64,000 nucleotides of DNA from Rhynchosporium graminicola (Eukaryota; Ascomycota; Leotiomycetes; Helotiales; Ploettnerulaceae): NCBI GenBank assembly GCA_900074885.1, contig FJUW01000007.1, positions 1,817,609 through 1,881,608 on the forward strand, read 5' to 3'. The stretch's first letter is position 1. Each line of letters opens with the position of its first letter. Under the pieces are notes generated by a model, which made no database searches, was not told the origin of the DNA, and saw nothing but the letters and a program-made list of their open reading frames with translations. This document shows, one piece after another, positions 58,573-64,000 of this stretch. Position numbers and translations under genes: made by a program.

Positions 58573-59802
58573 TTACGTGCTAACAGCCTCTGCCTGCGCA
58601 AGAAGCCTAGCTCTCCACCCATTACACACCTCCTCAAATCCACCGACCACGTCACCACAAACACCTGCACACTCCCTCTTCCCTAGCCTCTCGCCCCAAT
58701 TATGCCTCTTAAGCCACCTCTCGCCTTCTTCCCTCTTCTCCTCCTCCTCTCTTAATTCCGCAACCAGCTCCCTCGCACTTCTTAGCCTTCTTGTGGCCGT
58801 CGTCGTAGTTTGACGAGACATGTGTAAAGTGTCGGAGAGGTAGTTTAGGGTTTGTACGAGGTCGGCTGTGAGGGAGTGAAGTTGAGTGAGGGAGTTGAAG
58901 GCCGCTGCTGTGGGACGCGGCATTGATTCGCCGGTGCTTACGAGGAGTGGCAGGAGCTCGTCTATGAATTCTTCGTCGGGAGGAAGGGAGAGAGGGGAGA
59001 AGAGTGGGTAGGCAAGGGACTGGAGAAGGCGGGTTTGGTGGAGGATGTGGGTGGAGAGTGCTGAGTGTGCGGTTATAAGTCTAGTATTTGACATTAGCAA
59101 GCGTCCTGTCACTGGGCTACGCAGAGAAACTGACCTGGTAGCATTTCCCTCTACACTAGATTGCCCTCCTAGATCTTTTAGGCCCTTGATTACTCTCATA
59201 ACAACATCATCTCTATCTGTCCCATTATTCTCTGTTCCCCTCCTCGCCAGGCTCTCTACCATATCCATCCTGGCCACCAATCCTGATGGCATACCCGGAG
59301 ACTCCAGATCCGAATCTCCCCCATAATCACTTCCGTCATACTCGCTTGGCTGTCTCTTATGTCCTCTCCCAAGCATCGGAGTAGGCGGTGTCAAATTCGC
59401 AGATTTCGGCGGATCTTGTACAGGTGAGGTTGTGACATCTACACCACTATCCCTCGTAGGTTCTCTATCCTCACCGCAGCCCTCTTGGAAATTCATATCT
59501 GGCTCAAAATCCTCATCATCCTCCTCCTCTTCACCCTCCTGCCACGCATCCGCCAGCTCATCCGCTAGGTTCCCTAAGCCATTCGACTGAGCACCCGGTC
59601 CACCGCTACTGAATACATCTACGCCGGCCGAGTCAGATCTGTGAAGACTGTGTCTATTGGGCGTCGTGGGTGTATGGAGACTGCTTTTTGAAAGCCGCCG
59701 AGGACTTTCACTGTAGGAGAGTGGTGTTGCGAAGGAAAGATCGATGGCTGATGGCCCTCGACTATGTTGAGGCGTTCGAGGTGTTCGCGGCGAGGTGGGC
59801 AT
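58573..59802 (-). CDS. Conserved-looking fungal protein of unknown function
   Basis: Exons 59802-59135 and 59080-58573 give 391 residues. A 54-nt intron (gtcagt...gctaat...actag) lies between NAT and R|LITAHSALSTH. Because it is a multiple of three without stops, an unspliced form would simply be 18 residues longer. The N-terminal half is Ser/Pro-rich with many SP/TP sites (SPRTPRTPQHSRGPS, YSESPRRLSKSSLHTPTTP), as in a kinase target, plus an acidic patch (QEGEEEEDDEDFEPD). The C-terminal half is helical: HQTRLLQSLAYPLFSPLSLP, FNSLTQLHSLTADLVQTL, RSARELVAELREEEEKREEG and GDVVGGFEEVCNGWRARL. I do not recognise the family. The start at 59802 is preferred to one 24 codons upstream because MPTSPRTPRTP begins the phospho-site region. 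Confidence 0.72.
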   Translation of the reverse strand: MPTSPRTPRTPQHSRGPSAIDLSFATPLSYSESPRRLSKSSLHTPTTPNRHSLHRSDSAGVDVFSSGGPGAQSNGLGNLADELADAWQEGEEEEDDEDFEPDMNFQEGCGEDREPTRDSGVDVTTSPVQDPPKSANLTPPTPMLGRGHKRQPSEYDGSDYGGDSDLESPGMPSGLVARMDMVESLARRGTENNGTDRDDVVMRVIKGLKDLGGQSSVEGNATRSVSLRSPVTGRLLMSNTRLITAHSALSTHILHQTRLLQSLAYPLFSPLSLPPDEEFIDELLPLLVSTGESMPRPTAAAFNSLTQLHSLTADLVQTLNYLSDTLHMSRQTTTTATRRLRSARELVAELREEEEKREEGERWLKRHNWGERLGKRECAGVCGDVVGGFEEVCNGWRARLLAQAEAVST

Positions 59803-60726
59803 CGCGAACTTGTGAGTGAAAGAGTGATAATCGTCCAGTTTGAATGCTACCTGCCTCCTGTGTCCTCTCCACAACTCAACTCCTTATACTCAACTTCAGT
59901 CGCAAATGGCGACTTGATTACTGTGCCGTACGAGCCCCTCGAAACCTGCGTCCTAGCTCCGGTGTTTCCTTCTTCCTTCAAGGCTGACAACGTAATCTCC
60001 CTCCCTCTGAAGTTAGCTAATGTGTTCACTCCTTCCGGTCTTTTGAGAACAAGACAGCGCGTCGAAAAGGTGGCTTTGGGTGCGGGTTTCGTTATTTTTA
60101 CGGAGGTCGACGTAATGACAGAACAGGATACATGTGGGTGCGTGTTTATTGCATTGATGCGGAGGTGAAGAAGCGGAGAGTTGTTTGTTATCTTAGATGG
60201 CGTCCCTGTCAATATTGTGATTTGCGAACGGCGGCGGTGGAGGAACCCCTATCCTCGAGATTACAGATGTAAGTACAATACTCGTTACTGACGGCAATGC
60301 AATGCAACTGCAACGCGTTCCGAGGCGTGATTCCCTTTTCGAGATCGCTGTGGTGATTCGGGATTGAAAGAAACAGGAACATGCAATGCGATGTGATGCA
60401 CTGCTCCGCGATGCAGATTTCTATCTCTATCGAGGTAGTGACTGGGTTGAGATTGTCGTTCATTCATCCATCTGCAAGGCTGATGAAATTCCCCTGACGA
60501 GACACGGCTGGTTCGGGAATTTATGATTTTCTCGCTACCTAGCTCCCGCAATGCAATGCATCTCGTCCTACAGTATGTCAACATTTAGCCTTGCGCTCGT
60601 GCGTTCATCTGAATGCATGACAAGTGAAGGCATATCAAATGAACCTTAGCCATCCGAACGAGCAGATACCGCAGCCATAGCAGAAGTCCAATTCTTCAAT
60701 CCACATTCACCATTTAGACATCAAAA
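59803..60726. promoter_or_regulatory. Shared divergent upstream region
   Basis: About 920 bp between the starts of the unknown protein gene (minus) and the NatB gene (plus). Open frames at 59764-60168 and 59847-60212 overlap antiparallel and look like chance. The words atgcaatgca/tgcaatgc recur at 60296-60304, 60380-60400 and 60546-60558. Confidence 0.4.
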
Positions 60727-61444
60727 ATGACTTCTCTCCGACCATTCCATGCAAGCGACGTCTTCAAATTCAACCATGCCAACCTAGATCCTCTGACCGA
60801 GACCTACGATCTGAACTTCTATTTCTCATACATAGCGCGATGGCCACATCTATTCAACGTAGCTGAAGGGCAAGATGGGACAATCGATGGATATAGTACG
60901 TACAATGTCATTTTCCACAGCTATACTTCCATTCTATTCTTCTACTTCCATAGAACACTTCCCTATCAGCCTCCCCACTACCTACCCCTCCATCTCACCC
61001 ACAAACCACTAACACCTCCCAGTGATGGGCAAACTCGAGTCCTCACCTCCCTACGCCATAACCTCACCTCACTACCTCCCCTTCCACGCACACATCACAG
61101 CCCTAACCGTCTCCCCGCACGCCCGCCGTCTCGGACTCGCACGCACACTATCCTCCTCCCTGGAAGTAGCAGGCGACGAATACGACGCCTATTTCGTCGA
61201 CCTGTTCGTCCGGAAAAGCAACAGGATAGCGCAGACGCTGTATAAGGGATTGGGATATAGTGTGTTCAGGGTAGTTAAGGGTTATTATGTCGATGATCTG
61301 AGTGGGAAGGCGAAGGGGGATGGGGAGGAAGACGAGGGCGAGGATGCGTGGGATATGAGGAAGCAGTTGAGGAGGGACAAGGAGGGGAAACATGTTAGGA
61401 GTGATGGGGAGAAGTGGGAGGTCACGCCTGATGATGTGTGGTGA
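60727..61444 (+). CDS. naa20: N-terminal acetyltransferase B catalytic subunit
   Basis: Exons 60727-60895 and 61023-61444 give 196 residues; the 127-nt intron splits an ATG so that GY|MMGKLES is formed. The enzyme acetylates nascent proteins that begin Met-Asp, Met-Glu, Met-Asn or Met-Gln, on the ribosome with its partner Naa25. The sequence MTSLRPFHASDVFKFNHANL followed by LDPLTETYDLNFYFSYIARW and PHLFNVAEGQDGTIDGYM is typical of Naa20/Nat3. The acetyl-CoA loop appears as RRLGLARTL, after HITALTVSPHA. VDLFVRKSNRIAQTLYKGLG and YYVDDLSGKA complete the GNAT fold. The C-terminal tail is charged (DEGEDAWDMRKQLRRDKEGK) and ends VTPDDVW. Length fits the family well. Confidence 0.95.
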
Positions 61445-62113
61445 AGCTGATGTCAAGATCGTGCATTTCTGGGTTTCCGGCAGAGGCTTTATTTAGCCTG
61501 GTTGTCGTGGGAGATGTAATCACGCCAACTCCCTGCGAAAAATCATTGAGATCTCAGAAAGATGCTAAAATGAAGGCACAATATCTCCTGTAGCTATCGA
61601 CGTCGAGGTGCCGAATGCAAGCCTGGTCGGACGATCTGATCAAAGTCACAGTCCAGTGTCTTGTATAAGACTCTACCTCCCAAGTCTCAAGCATGCGACC
61701 TTTGATGCGATGCTGGACCATTCGTCACCGGTCAGATAGGAGCTTGATGAAAATCCAAAGTCATGAACTTCTGTCACTACTTCCAGCAAAGCGCACTCCA
61801 AAGTCACAAAATCATACTGTACCAGGACTTTACCTTGTAAATTTATTACTGTTACGAATTTACCAAAAGTACTTTGACCCTGCTAGAATCGAATGTCACG
61901 AAACCGTCACAAGACTTTACTTGTTCGCTGTACCGTTGCAGAACTTAGCTAGCCTCGATGGCAGCAAGTGTATGAACAAGCGCTGCTTTACAACTCCGAA
62001 CGCAGAAAAACAAAATGAGAGGGAAAATATCAAGTCCAATCTGATGCAACCCAAGCAGTCTCTGAAAAAGGTCATGTTTATCCAACAGAACAATCTCAGT
62101 TTACACTTCACGT
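61445..62113. other. Convergent 3' region
   Basis: About 670 bp between NAA20 and the end of the last gene. A frame open at 61693-62154 overlaps the 3' end of the minus-strand gene and shows no family match. Confidence 0.5.
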
Positions 62114-64000
62114 TCAAACTTTCAACTGACCACCAGTCCAACTCTCTGCCGTAGCAATCAAATCTTCCCTCCCCTTCAGATGGACCAGCACCGTAACACC
62201 CATAATACCTAACCCAGCATCCCCATCCCCATCACGCGTCTTTCTCCTGAGTTCCTCAAACCTCATTTTCCAAACACAATCATGTATACTCTCCCTCTCC
62301 CTCTCGCACTCTCTCTCAAGCTTCCTCGCAGCGATATCCACACTCAAATTAGGTTCATGCTCAGACTCACTCCTCAACTCGTGAAACCTACCAGAATCTC
62401 TTACCATCTGATCAAGAACAACCTCATCAACACTCAATCTATATTCACTCCCCGGCTCGACCCTCGAATCATCAGCCCAATCAAAATCACCCTCAGCTTC
62501 AGCAGTAGTAACACGCTGCCCGGGCTTATAGCTCTCAATCTCACTGACAACATCATCATCACTTAAGCAATGCTCTTCCCCAGCCTTCTTCCTGCCTTTA
62601 GGACTCCAATCCACGATTTTCAGTTTCAGTTTCCTAATCCTCTTCTGCTTGCTACGTCCACCTCCTCTGCTGGAGATACCAGACGTGCGTTTCGCGTAGG
62701 GATAACACTCCGCTTGAGGATTGGATATCCTTCGGAGTTTTTGTGCGATTTCAGCGACGCCACTATGTCTAGGCAAATTGATCTGTTCGGTGCAGTTTGG
62801 TTGTATCTTTTGTAGATCTTCTCGATGTGAGAGGGGTCTATGCTTGAGTACTTCGACGGAGGACTGGTTTCTTTCTTTTCTCTTTTCCTTGATGAAGGAT
62901 GGGAGTGCAAGTTTGCGCGAAGCTCTTTCAGATCCCGGATGGGAGGTTTGCGTTTGTGGACTTACAGAACTGGGTATCTCTGCTATGCGGTTGGGACCGT
63001 CTACTGGGTGTTTTCGGGATGGCGAAGAGCTGCTTCGACGCGAGTGGATCTGATCGTGGTCGTACTCTGAAGACGGGATCATGTACGATATACCGTTCGT
63101 TAGCTTGGCACTAGCTTCGAAAGTCGGATGCTCAGCAAGCGTGCGCTGAGAAGACGGAGTATATTCTTTTGGTGGCGGTTCTGTTACCTCCTTAATCTTC
63201 TCAACCTTTGTCTTTCTTGACTCGTCGAACTGCTTAGCAGATTTGATATCCTCTTTCTTACGATTGGAGACCATCTGAGGTAGAGGTGGTGGCTTGGGAG
63301 GATCCCTTGATTGAGCCAGCATTTCGGATGCATGTTCTCTCTTGACGTTTGGGTCCAATTCATGCTGATGGTGAACCTTCGAATAGTGCGGCTGGACTGA
63401 TTGAGATTCATGTCCGGTTATCAAAGGCTTTTCGGTATTGAGCGGATCATGTTCCTCTGGAAACTCAAGCGTGACTTTTCGAGGTTTATGATGGTGATGA
63501 ACGCTAGTCTGATGGTCAGTATACGTGCAGCATCTTACACTGATCAGAACTTAGTATGGGCAAAAATCAATGTCTCGGATCAGGACCAACGATGCAAAAT
63601 TGATCCTGATCTGAGATCACTGAGTATCGAATGGCAGAAAGATACATACCTATGATGAGTACTCTGACAGGCCTCACACCGGTAATCATCAAGACAATGT
63701 TGACATTCGCCAACGATTCCTGTGCTGATAGGGCTTCTATGCCTAGCATGCCCTTTACGAGGGTACCCACGGCATCGGACATATTCAGGAACATCGTGCG
63801 TAGCTACAAAGTCCCGTTTCCTTCCATGAGATGGGGCTGAGTCTAGTCCTGACGCCGTGCAGGTGGCATGAGAATATCCGGAGCCCGACGGTTGTGCAGT
63901 ACAAGGATAATGCTTCGATGATTGGGAGTTACAACAAGATTGGATATCTACTGCTTCCTCGGCGCGACTCGTATCTGCGACGTAACCGTTATCTGTACAT
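62114..64000 (-). CDS. Basic, Cys/His-containing protein, 5' end outside window
   Basis: Exon 63503-62114 is preceded by an exon running from the right edge to 63650; the 146-nt intron has gtatgt and ctag ends. The join gives CQSTHH|SVHHHHKPRKVTLEFP. The part seen has 580 residues. A cysteine motif GECQHCLDDYRCEACQSTHH with C-x2-C-x5-C-x2-C spacing suggests a zinc-binding knuckle. The remainder is mainly disordered and charged (KPPPLPQMVSNRKKED, RKLALPSFIKEKRKERNQSS, SRGGGRSKQKRIRKLKLKIV), followed by an acidic middle and a helical end (ARKLERECERERESIHDCVW, EELRRKTRDGDGDAGLG). A basic nuclear-type signal is likely. I do not recognise the family, and the start is not in the window. Low conservation of such proteins makes any function guess unsafe. 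Confidence 0.65.

Noticed and set aside
58573..58813. Ser/Leu-rich open frame on the plus strand
   Set aside because: Antisense shadow of the Glu/Arg-rich C terminus of the minus-strand gene.

Overview
The window looks like nuclear DNA of a filamentous ascomycete. Genes are split by short GT-AG introns, mostly 45-160 nt, on both strands. The families are typical of fungi: a highly reducing polyketide synthase, FACT subunit Pob3, NatB subunit Naa20, a 2EXR domain, DUF5672, Dal5-type permeases and DUF1857. A leotiomycete (Helotiales-like) origin is my guess from overall flavour, not a demonstrated fact. All gene models were spliced by hand from the raw sequence and have no transcript support.

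Layout. 1-11 kb: the 3' part of a reducing polyketide synthase (cut by the window edge), a DUF5672 glycosyltransferase-like gene, a DHA2-type MFS exporter and a MATE exporter. This could be the edge of a secondary-metabolite cluster. 13-14.7 kb: a small secreted six-cysteine protein and a small gene with an HWALIIGP motif. 15.5-27.6 kb: mostly conserved genes (WDR83/MORG1-like WD40, zinc-ribbon protein, F-box protein, a Dal5-like permease, Pob3), interrupted by a decayed 2EXR gene.

29-47.5 kb mixes intact conserved genes (a G3BP/Bre5-like NTF2-RRM protein, a small basic protein, an eight-exon TPR protein) with a series of broken genes. These are an ankyrin gene, a Zn-cluster/ankyrin gene, an SRR1-domain gene, an Ap4A phosphorylase gene lacking part of its active-site region, and a Myb/SANT gene with one frameshift. 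For most of them the lesions can be placed to within a few bases.

50.8-53.6 kb holds a DUF1857 gene and a second Dal5-like permease. A stretch of about 5 kb without recognisable genes follows. 58.5-64 kb carries a conserved fungal protein of unknown role, Naa20, and a Cys-rich/basic protein that runs off the right edge.

I saw no CRISPR array, rRNA or convincing tRNA, as expected for this kind of DNA. The most interesting signals are the run of half-dead genes, the possible metabolite-cluster edge, and the small secreted cysteine-rich protein. I found no clear previously undescribed system.
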